64,000 bases of DNA, from assembly GCF_018320785.1 (NCBI RefSeq), contig NC_054878.1, positions 42,507,023-42,571,022 of the forward strand, written 5' to 3'. Source of the DNA: Cheilinus undulatus (taxonomy: Eukaryota > Chordata > Actinopteri > Labriformes > Labridae). Shown here one piece after another: positions 26,101-36,300 of the stretch. Position numbers and translations under genes: made by a program. Below the pieces are notes generated by a model. That model did not search any database. It had not been told where the DNA came from and saw only the letters and a program-made list of their open reading frames with translations. Position 1 is the first letter of the stretch. Each line of letters begins with the position of its first letter.

Positions 26101-29100
26101 GCCATGCAGAGGTGACGGAAGTATCAACACGGTCACAGTCAAACAGATAGATGCTTTTTTATAAATGTTATTTTATATTAATTGTGTTGTTTCTGTTGCA
26201 GCATGATGGGCAGCCGTACTGCCACAAACCTTGCTATGCTGTTCTGTTTGGACCCAAAGGTAAGAAGAAAAGAAACACCAAAAGTATCATACATTTATTA
26301 TACAACAGTCTGGAGGAGATTTCTCAGATCTATGCACATTTAGCAGAGGAAGAGTTGAACTTGTAGATTTAAACTTCTGTAGGTTATAAGGCAAATAACT
26401 GCTGGGTTTAAGGCCCGAAAAATTCATAAAGAGGCTCTGTAAAAAGAGCAAAAGATTCCTAAAGACAGACAGAAACTACATTGATGTACTGTAATATGTG
26501 TACTTGCCAAGCAGCAGCCTCCGTTGTTGAAAAATGAAGCCAATGCTAAAGTACAAAAATCTGCAGTTCTCCTAGTGTCCACTAAAAGCCAGAGATCTCA
26601 AGATCACAACATCTCGTAAAAGACTGTAAACAGCATGGACGTGGTCTTAGTGACATCCTTCAATGGTTGTTGAAGAGGAATTTTGAAGTCCAATGATGGC
26701 AGTCACTTTACAGTTTTTCTTGATTGCTTTGATGCAGCAGTCAACTCAAACTCCACATTTTTCAAAACAGTTAACACACAGGCCAAAACAGTGGCACTCA
26801 TGTTGGAAATGACACATTTTGTTTGCAAAAGGCTCTGACCGTGCCAAAATATTTAGAATATGCAACAAAGCAAATTTTGCCTTCAAACACCACAACTTGC
26901 AAACAAGTGTATGAGCTCTTCCAATCAACCATTACACAGTGGACAACAAAATACAAAATACAGCACTCAGTGCGAATCAGTCCACCATTGCTTGTCATTG
27001 TAGCCTATTACTGTACGTAGCTTTCATGCCAGTGCCATTTGTTGTCAAATTTGCCTTCTTGCAAAGAATTGGATCCAGAATCAGAAATGCTTTGGTGCAA
27101 ATTTTATTGATTCCATTGATTTTTTTAATTTAAACTGTGGCTGAAAACTGAAATACTGTAAATATTACACAAAATACTTGTAAACCAAAATACAATCTAT
27201 TACAGTAAAGTATAAAAATCTATTACTGTAGAGTATAAGAAATAGCCACTATTGATACTCAGTCTCTTCTGTCTTGACGATGGGGCCACATGGCCTCATC
27301 CACATCACATTCAATATCCTCTCTTGCAGTGCACCGAGGGAAAAATCTTCTTTCATGCCTTATCCAGCCTTGACATTCCTCTGCACCTATTTCTTGGGCA
27401 GCAGCAGTCATTGCATTCAGCAAGGGCATATGCTCCTAGGGACGGTGATCATAAACCTTCCACTTCCAAGCGCTGAAGAACTCCTCTATTGGATTCAAAA
27501 ATGGGGAATATGCTGGAAGGAACTGCATCATCATTCGAGGGTGTACTACAAAACACTCATTGACAAGGCGAGAGTGGTGGAACGCCACATTGTCCCAGAT
27601 AATGACAAAGAGTGGCATGCCAGGCCTCAACAGCCCTCTCTCCTCAGGTGGGATCAGCCTGTCATGAAGTGCATTCAGGAATGTTATGAGGCGCTCAGTG
27701 TTGTATGGGCCAATGGGGATGGGGATATGGCATAGGACACCATCATTGGAGATGGCAGCACACATGGTTATGTTGGCATTACAGTATACTGTAGTAATGT
27801 TTCCTTACCTCCACATATTGGCATCTGGCCTCCTTCGTCAGAGTTCCTTTGAAATGGAACTTTATAGAGCTGCTTCATGGCCATATGGTTCCTTCTTAGA
27901 ATGCAGTCAATGGTGGTCACACTCACGTTGTTGATGTTCTTAAACATGCCCTGATCTGCGATCACTGCTGCCCTGATTTCATGCAGCCTTATGGCATTGT
28001 TTGCCACAGCCATGTTCACAATGGCTTCCTCCTGCTTAGCACTACAAATTCTCCCTCTACCACCAGAGGATGGTAGCCTTTGGATTCTGTAAAGAATACA
28101 TGTAATAGGAATGAGGAAACAATTACATAAAGTATATCACTGAAGTTATTTCTGTATATACTGTACAGCAAAATTACCTGTTTTCCTGTTGAAAAATTCG
28201 GACAATGGATGCAACAGTGTTTCTGTTTAGAACAGGTTGGACTCTTTGTCCAGCCTCTCTAAATGAAAGGCCATGATTGATAACGTGATCAATAACAGTT
28301 GCCCGAATTTCATCAGAAACCTGAGCCCTTCCAATTATACCTCCACCTCGCACTCGGACTCCTCTTCCTCGGACCCCTCTACCTCTTACTCTCACTCTCA
28401 TGTGCCTTAGACCTCTTCCATCCATGTTGGCAAAGAACAACACAGACGCTGCACCTTTTAAGGCCTGCAGACTGATTGCTAATTGAAGATTTGTGTGAAG
28501 GAGTGTCAAACAGGTGCTTCAGTGATTTCATACTGATGTAGGTAGTCTCTAATGGTTAGGAACAGATGGTTTCTGTTTGGTTACCATAGCTGAAACAATG
28601 GAGTTTGGACTGCTTGAATGACATCCGTGTTAACTGTTCTGCAAAAGGGTGGGTAAAATGTGTCAATCCAATGAGAAAAGGTTAACACATTTGCAAAGAC
28701 GTGTCTTGTGCTCTGCTAAGACAGTGATGATGAAAACCGAGTGGATCCAAGTTTCTTTAAGCAGGTCAAAGCAATCAAGAAAAACTGTAATGTCTCACAC
28801 TAGCTTTCAGTCAGTCACTCTCCTAATTACCTGTAATGATTATCTTTCTGTAAAATCAAAACAGATGAGTTACTAACTAATTAATTGTGTGCCCATAAAC
28901 AATATTGCAACTAAATTGTCTTTTACCTGGTTGAAAAAATGTTTATCTTTGTTCACTTTACATCAGTGGAGGCGGCCCCTTGGGTCCTTTATAGAAATGG
29001 GAAATATTTCTGCAGAAATAAACATGTTCACATTCCAGAACACTCCAGAGTGGTGCGCAGACGGTCTAGCAGTCTAAGGCACGACCCATGTACGCAGGCA

Positions 29101-30608
29101 GCCTGGGTTTGAAGCCGGCCTGTGGTCCTTTGCTGCATGTCTCTCCCCACTCTCATCCCATTTCCAACTCTATCCACTGTCCTCCTCTGTCAAATAAAGG
29201 CACTAAAAAGCCCAAAGATAAATCTTAAAAAAACAAAAAAAGAAAAGAAAAAAAAAATAACACTCCAGAGCATTCACCTTGTTGTCTTTGAACTATTTCT
29301 GATTTCTCCATATGCTTTGGGTCTTTGTTGTGCTGAAAAATAAATCTTCTCCCTAGCTGTAGTTCTCTTACAGATTGAATAAGATTGGCCATCAGGATTT
29401 TCCGCCACGTTCATTTTACCCTCTACCTTTAGAAGCCTTCCATGGCCGGCCACAGAGAAGCATCCCCACAGCATGATGCTGTGGGATGGTGTTTTTATGG
29501 TAATACTGTGTTTGGAGTCTTGTCTGATGGTCAAAAAGCTCCATTTTGGTTTCATCAGACCAAAGAACTTTCTTCCACCTGACCATGGAGTCTCACACAT
29601 GCCTTTTGAGGAACTCTTGTCAGGATTTAATCTGAGTATCTTCAACAGTGGCTTTCTCTTTCCCACTCTCCCATAAAGCTTTGACTGGTGAAGAACCAGG
29701 CCAACAGTTGTTGTCTGCAGAGTCTCTCTCATCTCCGCTGTTGAAGCTTGTAACTCCTTCAGAGTAGTCATAGGTGTCTTGGTGGCCTCTCTCACTAGTC
29801 TCCTTCTTGCACGCTCACTCAGTTTGTGAGGATGGTCTGATCTAGACAGATTTACACATGTGCCATATTCCTTCCATTACTTGATGATGGATTTAACTGA
29901 ACTCCGGGGGATGTCCAGTGCCTCTGAACTTTTTTAGACTTGGACTTTTCAACAGCCTTTTCTCTGAGTTGCATTGGGTGTTCTTTTGTCTATGTAGTGT
30001 AATGGTAGCCGGGAATACTGATTAACCAGTGACTGGACCTTCCAGACACAGCTGTGTTTATACTACAATCACTTGGCATACATTTACTGCACTCAGGGCA
30101 TCCCCATTTCATTTCAATTGGCTGGACCTCTGTTGAATTAGATAAAAGGGGATGAATATTTATGCAGTTATTTTACCTAACATGTTTTTGTTTGATTGAC
30201 ATTACTTTTGACATTAAAGAGTTGTTTTTTTGTTGGTTTTTTTTTTGTCAAAAAGCCAAATTATATTGACCAAGGTTGATTTAGAAAATCAGTAAAATGG
30301 TAAAAAAAAAAAAAAGAAATCCAAGGGGGTGAATTATTTTTATAGGCAATGTACTTCTTTAAATGCAAAGTGTTTTGGGCCTTTTAAATGTTTTTCATGA
30401 CAAGAAAAAAAGCAGCAGATACTCTGAAGAAAAAGGTTCACAGAGGATCCAAAACTGTCTGAGTGGTTGTAAAAAAGTTGGTTTGATGTAGAAATGTTGA
30501 CCTGCTCCTTTAAAGTTAACCCCTGTGTTCTGCTCTCCTTCAGGTGTGAACACTGGAGGTGTTGGCAGCTACATCTATGATGATCCTGAAGCTGAGGCTG
30601 AACAGTAA
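11195..30608 (+). CDS. crip2: Cysteine-rich protein 2 (two LIM domains), 8 exons
   Basis: Coding exons: 11195-11237, 18769-18863, 24865-24922, 25008-25136, 25833-25901, 26017-26111, 26202-26259, 30544-30608. All junctions are GT-AG and in phase, giving 203 residues. LIM 1 zinc ligands are C5, C8, H26, C29, C32, C35, C53 and C57; LIM 2 ligands are C122, C125, H143, C146, C149, C152, C170 and C174. Each LIM is followed by the glycine-rich element typical of CRP proteins ([11 protein letters not shown] and [11 protein letters not shown]). Exons 1-3 and 5-7 repeat the same lengths (95 and 58 nt), a trace of LIM duplication. CRIP2 is a cytoplasmic and nuclear adaptor of vascular and cardiac cells. 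The starting [14 protein letters not shown] and the overall match favour CRIP2 over CRIP3. No coding damage is seen. Confidence 0.97.
11870..11945. mobile_element. hAT-like terminal sequence
   Basis: CAGTGGTTCTCAGCTGGTGG followed by a GGTCCGGACC stretch and GTGGGTCGCAG. This is the hAT/Charlie-type terminus and resembles end B of the 45546-46460 element. It is probably one end of an older copy later split by the element at 11958-13600. The matching outer end was not found. Confidence 0.4.
11958..13600. mobile_element. Element with GGTTATNATAGTTAAC inverted ends
   Basis: The left end reads GGTTATTATAGTTAACGAAA and the right end, on the opposite strand, reads GGTTATCATAGTTAACTAAA. The flanks just inside both ends are rich in AAACTAA or TTAGTTT units. 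There is no transposase frame. Its centre (about 12260-12540) resembles the body of the hAT-like minisatellite family, so it may contain a nested copy. It lies in crip2 intron 1. Confidence 0.5.
13601..14150. repeat. Short minisatellite block in crip2 intron 1
   Basis: About 13740-13985 carries several diverged copies of the AAATGGGTTTAAAAGTGGCA unit, the reverse complement of the repeat at 6296-8375. The rest is unrecognised intron sequence. Confidence 0.45.
14290..14815 (+). pseudogene. Tc1-like transposase 3' fragment
   Basis: At 14630-14790 the plus strand encodes [14 protein letters not shown] and, further on, [13 protein letters not shown] and MPRYVDAV. These match the region around the catalytic Glu of Tc1-type transposases (usual form DLNPIENLWSIVKR). 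An ATTAGAATATT terminal-type stretch lies at about 14310. The N-terminal half and the first two catalytic Asp are absent, so it is dead. It lies in crip2 intron 1. Confidence 0.65.
15355..15455. mobile_element. hAT-like terminal remnant with GAGCCGGCTC palindrome
   Basis: Contains AAAGAGCCGGCTCTTTGAAC and CGAACGACCCATCACTAG. Read on the opposite strand it begins CTAGTGATGGGTCGTTCG, a known type of hAT end in fish. No partner end was identified. It lies in crip2 intron 1. Confidence 0.4.
15901..16052. repeat. Local direct and inverted repeat with AACATGTTTGGCTGA units
   Basis: Two 60-base copies starting AATGTTCAGCCAAACATGCT (15901 and about 15993) are separated by two 21-base units (ATGTTTGGCTGAAATTATAA plus C). 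The inner units are the inverse of the GTTCAGCCAAACAT at the start of each copy, so the whole can fold into a stem. It lies in crip2 intron 1. Confidence 0.6.
16490..18250. repeat. Degenerate AT-rich minisatellite (GAGATAAAAAGTCAAAAT type)
   Basis: About 1.7 kb made of heavily diverged 20-30 base units built on ATTATGAGATAAAAAGTCAA. No long frame survives. The reverse complement of the same motif fills 35280-35730 in the pnrc1 intron. It lies in crip2 intron 1. Confidence 0.65.
18864..19025. other. Start of crip2 intron 2
   Basis: Unique intron sequence. The frame reading through from exon 2 (18705-19052) is simply exon 2 extended into the intron. Confidence 0.35.
19275..20851. mobile_element. 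Non-autonomous DNA element with internal minisatellite
   Basis: It begins TGTCAGGTTTGCGGGG and GGAGGACCCAAATGCAG and ends AACAGGGGTCATGATA, which read backwards starts TATCATGACCCC; this fits imperfect inverted ends. The interior (19690-20018 and 20741-20840) is a degenerate repeat of ACTAAACATGAAACACAGG. A Rex3-like LINE is inserted in that repeat. The superfamily was not determined and no transposase is present. Confidence 0.5.
20019..20734 (+). mobile_element. 5'-truncated Rex3-like (RTE-clade) LINE
   Basis: The plus strand encodes the C-terminal part of an RTE-type reverse transcriptase (20047-20712, 221 residues, including [11 protein letters not shown] and [15 protein letters not shown]). 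It ends in a GATG/GGAT tandem tail (20721-20734), as known for Rex3. A 6-base target duplication ATGAAA flanks it (20013-20018 and 20735-20740). The endonuclease and polymerase core are missing, so it cannot move by itself. Confidence 0.75.
22481..24864. other. Remainder of crip2 intron 2
   Basis: AT-rich intron sequence with T runs near 24550-24570. No gene, RNA or repeat family was recognised. The frame at 22529-22789 has no recognisable motif. Confidence 0.35.
26711..28787 (-). mobile_element. Tc1/mariner-superfamily element with 22-base inverted ends
   Basis: The left end reads CAGTTTTTCTTGATTGCTTT and the right end is its exact inverse (AAAGCAATCAAGAAAAACTG); TA lies at both outer edges. 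The element is 2.1 kb and sits in crip2 intron 7. It contains a rearranged transposase gene on the minus strand, described separately. The sharp ends suggest it is younger than the other Tc1-like copies in the window. Confidence 0.8.
27436..28425 (-). pseudogene. Intron-containing DDE transposase with internal deletion
   Basis: Exon 1 (28425-28178) starts [15 protein letters not shown] and has a helix-turn-helix ([24 protein letters not shown]). A 91-base GT-AG intron (28177-28087) follows. Exon 2 continues in frame with [12 protein letters not shown], and then [13 protein letters not shown]. The gene then breaks at about 27780: the segment expected to carry the first catalytic Asp is absent and the frame reopens at [11 protein letters not shown]. 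The second Asp ([11 protein letters not shown]) and the Glu ([12 protein letters not shown]) are present, with 35 residues between Asp and the first Glu. Loss of the first Asp makes it inactive. Comparison with relatives is from memory of the family pattern. Confidence 0.7.
29030..30352 (-). mobile_element. Tc1-like element, second copy of the 19027-22480 family
   Basis: The minus strand (29795-29274) encodes a broken transposase piece aligned with the first copy ([25 protein letters not shown] type start). The right end is well kept (CCAAGGGGGTGAATT followed by ATTTTTATAGGCAATG). The left end is truncated near 29030. A SINE is inserted near that left edge. It lies in crip2 intron 7. Confidence 0.65.
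29051..29258 (+). mobile_element. tRNA-derived SINE with 12-base target duplication
   Basis: A 208-bp insert flanked by AACACTCCAGAG (29039-29050 and 29259-29270). It has a tRNA-like head with an A-box-like TAGCAGTCTAAGG and a B-box-like GGTTTGAAGCC, then CTCTCCCCACTCTCATCCC and an A-rich tail. The perfect duplication and clear boxes point to a fairly recent insertion. It is not a working tRNA gene, since no cloverleaf closes at its ends. Confidence 0.85.
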
Positions 30609-31072
30609 ACCCAACGTCTCACCTTCAGGACCCTTGATGTCTCTGATCCGCCTTCTGACGTGACTCGATATTTGCTACCCTCACTGGGATGGATTCGTAG
30701 ATGTTCTGTTGTATTTGTATATTGTTTATATATATATTTTTTGTACCAAAAGAAACCTTAAACACGTCCTCCCAAGTGAGCTTCAGATTTGCCTTTCAGT
30801 TTTTTTGGTTCTCTCTGCCAAATAATTATTAACGTATTATGTAGTGAATTAAAGCGCCTGAGATTTTTCACTCATTATTAAAAGTTTTTCAGACTTTTGT
30901 GCACTTGAAATAATGTACTGTATGAGAACGTAACAATTCCACCAAATTACCATAAGTGTTTTTTGGAGAGTTAAATCCTGATTCTAAAAAATGTAGATGT
31001 AGATAATGTACTGTAGGCACTTTAACGTGCATTTTACTGAATGTTTTGAAGCTGATTTTGAGGTCTGTTGTG
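30609..31072 (+). other. crip2: crip2 3' untranslated region
   Basis: Runs from the stop codon to the AATAAA at 31073. It contains a TATATATAT stretch near 30730 and an ATTAAAG near 30848. No further reading frame is supported. Confidence 0.5.
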
Positions 31073-31078
31073 AATAAA
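31073..31078 (+). terminator. crip2: Probable crip2 polyadenylation signal
   Basis: AATAAA lies 465 bases after the crip2 stop codon, inside TGTTGTGAATAAAAAAAG. It is the first canonical hexamer after the stop; an ATTAAA variant lies earlier, near 30849. Confidence 0.55.
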
Positions 31079-31318
31079 AAAAGCACATCAGATTTTCTAA
31101 ACAAAAACGTGTTTATTGTCTTGGGAAACATGTTTTCATGGTTTATTCAATACTAAATAGCAACAATTCTGAGAGGTTATATTTTATAAGAGGATAACAG
31201 TTAGAGTTATATGATCCCTCCTGTCAGCTGTCGTCCCAAGCAGTCACATGATCTTTCCCTAGTTTCCAGCTGCCCTTTCACAGCAGGCTCTAGCAATGCT
31301 AGTTCTAGATTTAATGCA

Positions 31319-31475
31319 AACACAAGATAATTTTGCTCTACAGAAAGCATGAGCACTCAACAAAGAAGTCCCTAAAAACAGTTAAATCCTTATGTTTTGC
31401 CTCCTTGAGTCAACTGTGCTGACAGACAGGCAGCAAGAAGCTAAAACTTCACCAAGGCTGTCAAGTGGTAATCCC
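31319..31475. repeat. Dispersed repeat shared with 7145-7295
   Basis: Begins ACACAAGATAATTTTGC, then AAGAAGTCCCTAA, TGCCTCCTTGAGTCAAC and TCAAGTGGTAATCCCCC. The block order matches 7145-7295. It directly precedes a Tc1-like terminal fragment, so it may be a part of a larger element. Confidence 0.45.
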
Positions 31476-31479
31476 CCTT

Positions 31480-31820
31480 CACAAAAACAGAGGTGTCTCC
31501 TATTTCAAATCAAGTCCAATCAATTAAATTAACCACAGGTGGACTCCAATGAAGGTGTAGAAACATCTCAGCAAAGATCAGAAAAATGGGAGCAACCTGT
31601 GCTGAATTTCAAGTGTTTTTGCAATGTTTCTGAATACTTAAATTATGACATTTCAGTTTTGCATTTTTAAGATGTGCAAAACATCTAAATTTCTGTTTTC
31701 ACTTTGTCATAATGGTGTACTGAGTGTAGATTAATGAGAATAAAAATGAATTTAATCGGCTGCAACATAAAATTGAAAACAGTGAAGGGGTCTGAATACT
31801 TTCTGAATACACTGCATAAT
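31480..31820. mobile_element. Tc1-like terminal fragment (other family)
   Basis: Contains TTTCACTTTGTCATAATGG, GTGTAGATTAATGAGAATAA and the terminus GAAGGGGTCTGAATACTTTC followed by TGAATACACTG. This is the end of a widespread fish Tc1 family different from the one at 29030-30352. The transposase is missing. It lies between crip2 and pnrc1. Confidence 0.6.
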
Positions 31821-32279
31821 TTCTCATATTTACTGTCAAGTCCCGCCCTAGAAGACAGTAAACCAATAAGAGGGTAAAACGTCACTGACTGTTGAGCGTA
31901 TGAGCACGCCCCTAACTGGAAACACGTTCCCCGGAAGAGGAGGTTTGTCAAGTTATCACATTGTACAGGAAAAGGGAGAGCAAGTTTACAACATAAAAGT
32001 ATACAAATGCCAAAAATACACCAAAATGCGGAGCAATTCACCAAAAGATAAACAAATAAGGACAAAAGAGGACTAAATATATGAAGGTTAAAGCCTTGGC
32101 TAATTACACTGGTCATTTTACATCTTTTTTTTTTTTTTTTTTTTTTACTTAGCTCCCATTATTTATAGATAGAGCATTAAAGAAAGTAAATAGAACTAAA
32201 CATATATAGACCTCTTGTCCATCTGAAATCTTAAACAGATAATGTGAACTCAAATGTTTATACTACAGCTTTGAATTTG

Positions 32280-32760
32280 ATTGAGACCTATCCACACAGA
32301 ATAAGTGCTCTGATTGCAGCCAAAGGTGCATCTACTAAATACTGTCTTGAAAGGGTGAAGATTTATGCATTTATTTTACATAACACATTTTTATTTATCT
32401 GGTATTAATTTGTAAAGATCTGTTTTCACTTTTGTTCAGTGCCTTTGAAATTAATTTACATCCATTCCCTTACTTATACTTGTCAATAACCTTTTATCTA
32501 ATTCAATTGGAGTGTTCTTTTGTCTTCATGGTGTAATGGTAGTCAGGAATACTGATTAACCAGTGAATGGACCTTCTACACACAGGTGTCTTTATACTAC
32601 AATCACTTGAGGCACATTCACTGCACTCAGATTATCTCAATTTCATTAATTGTGGGACTACTTTTTGTTTATAAAAGCCTGATTTTATTTACCATGATTG
32701 ATTTATAAAATTAATAAAAGGGTTGAACCTCCAAGGGGGAGAATGCTTTCTATAGGTTCT
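32280..32760. mobile_element. Tc1-like fragment, third copy of the 19027-22480 family
   Basis: The right-end region aligns with 22020-22480 and 29930-30350: GTGTTCTTTTGTCTTCATGG, TAATGGTAGTCAGGAATACT, ACACAGGTGTCTTTATACTA and a GAACCTCCAAGGGGG terminus. There is no transposase frame. It lies in the crip2-pnrc1 spacer. Confidence 0.6.
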
Positions 32761-33184
32761 GAATATGTCATGCATTTAAATGTAGAAAATCGTTTGTTTG
32801 GACCTAATTTTTGGTTCTTTAAATAAAATTACCATAAGGTTTCCAGTTTAATCTGTGATCGATGGCAAATCCTACTTATACTTTCTATTTCAATATTAGC
32901 TAGTATAATGTGTACCTTATTATTATTCACTCGCCGCCGAAGGCCATTCAAAAAACATTCGCCTTGTGAGCTTTTTTTTTTTTTTTAAATTAGCTGTCTT
33001 ATTTTTTAAAATACTATCACCGGAAGTTGTACGTGTAAGTCTTGCTAACTTGAAGCTAACGCTACTTCTGCTTTTACAATCTCGTCGATACCGACGCCAT
33101 CTCGGCTAAAGGCACTTCAGTTGTTATTTTAACAACTACACAAATTAAACTAGCTAAAGAATACATCCAAAGGCATCTAACCGA

Positions 33185-33358
33185 CTATATTACGTCAAAT
33201 TAACGACGTCATTTCTAATACTCAGATAAAAGAGAGTATTATCCACCAGCGAAGAAGAAGCTACATTAGCTAACTGCTAGCTTGTGACGTTGTTAGCTAA
33301 ACGAACTTCGCCGCGCAGGAATTTCACAGCCTGTTTATGTTTTCGTCGGTTCGCAGAC
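33185..33358 (+). promoter_or_regulatory. pnrc1: pnrc1 proximal promoter / 5' UTR
   Basis: Two CRE-like half-sites, TTACGTCA (33190-33197) and CGACGTCA (33204-33211), lie about 150 bases before the start codon. Several GCTAGC/TTAGCTA stretches surround them. Activity is inferred only. The in-frame GTG at 33284 is not a credible start; the first ATG is at 33359. Confidence 0.4.
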
Positions 33359-36300
33359 ATGTTGGACGGATCCTCAGCTCACGTCGATGATTCTAACATC
33401 GGCAACGTCGAAAACAACAACCCGATATCGCTGATTTCCGGCGATGGGGTGAACAAAACGAGGCAGGCGCTGCTGAAGAAAGGAGGGAGGAAGCTGCGGT
33501 CGACGGCGCCGCTGCATCACCCGAAGCCTCCGAGAAACAGCCCCAACATCCGGCTTTCTGATCACAACAACAACAGCAACACCCTGGCAGCTCCGTGCGC
33601 TCATAAACCGGCAGCTCAGCCCGGTACCGAGCTCTCTGCAGGTACACAGACGGTACTGAACCTCCATCATCTCAAACAGGGAGCCAAGAAAGAGGTAAAA
33701 CCCTACATTACGAACCACACTGTCTAACACAGTGAAGCTTATTAAATGTTTATTAAACGCTTTACACATCCACTTCTGCCAATGATGAACATAAAGTAGT
33801 TTAATCCACAAAATGTACGTGCCTGAACTCTATTTTTCACAGTCAGTACATTAAGTACTGCACAAATTGCAACTGTGTTTACTTGCTGTTATGCCTTCAG
33901 CCCATATTTTTAGCGAAAATAGTGGTCTCTGTCCCTTAAATCCATATTTTGGCTTTCACAAGTGGTCCTATATTCCATTATATTGCATTTTAGGAGTTAT
34001 TGTAACTTGGAAAGATGACAAAAAATGTCAGAAGCTGCCAACATCCTCTCTGCTCATGTGATGAACACTTCACATGTGATCTCCTCCATATAACAAACAA
34101 AAGTATAAACTGTGAACATTGCTTAACTTCCTCAACAATGAAAAATAAAGAAACTAGAACCAAGCAACCCTGTGTATTGCACTTTCCACATATTTTGAAG
34201 CTGTGATGCTAATTAAGAGGAATTAAAAATCATATAAATGCCTGCATGTCTGTCTACTAGTGAATATAGGTGTTGATTTTTCTTGTCTGTTGTGTCCTAA
34301 GGCATCTAGAAATGACGCAGTTACTAATACCTGTTATGAAGAAATGAAAGTAGACTATTGTTCCTCTTTCAACTTGTAGCCTCAGGAGGATGACTGCACT
34401 GGCTTGCACTTTACTGGCACACATTTCTGAAGAAATAGTTGGGAGAGGAAGTGGTTTTATATGACAGAACAAGCTTCACTACAATCTGAAGTAGAGCTGT
34501 GAAAAAATATTGATACGGCAATATATCGTGATACTTTGACATTCTATACAATATCGATACTTCAACTCTTAATATCGATTTTTTTGGTAAAAATAAAAAT
34601 TCATATTTTAGCCGAGTTGTTAGTAAAATACGACTTGTTCACATAATTGTGTGAGCACAAACAGCAAGTTAAAGAAAGGAAATGCCGTTTGCAAGCTCTG
34701 TCTGGTTGCCATGAAATATAGCAGGAACACCACCAACATATTGTGTGATTTACATATACATCATCTCTATATTTTTCTTAGTTAACACTGTAGACTATCG
34801 CAATATATCACAATATCATGATATCCTGATATATTGTGATACTGTCGTATCGTGACCCAAGTATCTTGATGTGTATTGTATCGTGAGGTTCTTGCCAATA
34901 CTCACCCCTAACCTGAAGATGTTTTTAATGTGGAAATGATGGCTGTCATGACACCAGAATTTTTAACAGGAATTTGATCCTAGTTAACGTTTAATAAAAT
35001 TTCTGTTTATGTTTTAATGCTTCAGCACACAGGTGTCAAACTCAAGGCCCAGGACCAGTTAAATGCAGCCCACAAGATCATATATTTCTGATCTAACCGG
35101 CCCATCGGTATGAGGTCTGCAGATTTCCTCTAGTATAAATATGTGAACTTATCCTTGATGATTTAAGATACTCTTGTTAAGTTACAAAATCTGAAAAATA
35201 AGGCATAAGAATAATTACGAAAGAAGTCAGGAATGTGGGAAAGTAAATTCATTTGTGTTTTAAGCTCATATTTTCAATTTTGCATCTCACAATTAAGACT
35301 CAAATTTAGGATTAAGACTTTTAATTTCATACTTTGAGCATTTCAACTCATAATTTTGCCTTCTCTTATATTATTTTGAACTTTAAGATTAATAATTCTA
35401 ATTTTTAAGTGATATTTTGACTTTTTTAACTAATTATTTTGTATTTTACCTCTATTTCAACTCCAAACTTTGACTTCATAATCCCATAGTTTGACCTTTT
35501 AGACTCACAATTTAAAATTTTGAATCATATTTTGACTTTTAATTTCATGATTACAATTTTTATTTCATAATTTGACCTTTAAAACTCATGATTTTGACTT
35601 TCTTTCTAATATATCTTCCTTTTTCAGTTTAAATATCATGTTTTGACCTTTTTGAACTAATAAATTTACTTTTCTCAGATTGTCAGCCTTTAAACTTATC
35701 TTTTTTATTTTTTAAATGTCAAAATCATTTATCATCAGTGCAGAGTTTTTTCATATTTTATTCCTGGTGAAAATGAGGTTGACAGTTTATGGTTAAAAAG
35801 GTGACCCTGTTAGGCCCTCAGGTTAGACCTGAATCCAGAATCCGGCCCTTGCTGTGATTGAGTTTGACACCCCTTCTTTAGCAAGACACATAGAGGTCTG
35901 AAGGGACCAATGTTGAGATAGTCCTTGTTGTCAATTGACAAAAGTTGCAAGCAAAGTTCTGCACATTGTCTAAATCGCACAAACCTTTTGGCAATATGCC
36001 GGTACCAAAACACTGCCAATGTGTTTGTGCAATTTAGAAAATTGTTAGAAGTTTGCCTGTTGTTTGTGGGAATAGTATATCTTCTCTCACACACTTATCT
36101 AATGGAATATATATGTACCTTTTGAACGCCTCAGCACTGTCTGTGGTGTCAGCATTCCTGTCAAAAACATAAAAAAAAAATTAACATTTTACATCTTTAT
36201 GACTTCCAAGATTTTATGTACTGATGGAATTAATAGCATAAATCTCTAAAGCACTCCTGCAAAACTATTTAAATGCATTGGATGAAATGCACTGCGTTCA

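Noticed and set aside
27274-27735. 153-residue plus-strand frame
   Set aside because: It is antisense to the DDE transposase on the minus strand.
29051-29125. Functional tRNA gene
   Set aside because: A- and B-box-like motifs are present but the acceptor stem does not close and the unit has target duplications and an A-rich tail, so it is a SINE.
33284-33358. N-terminal extension of pnrc1
   Set aside because: It would have to start at GTG; the first ATG is at 33359 and fits PNRC1 length and context.
33374-33811. Minus-strand frame of 145 residues with a poly-Cys/Val stretch
   Set aside because: It is antisense to pnrc1 exon 1; the runs come from AAC repeats in that exon.
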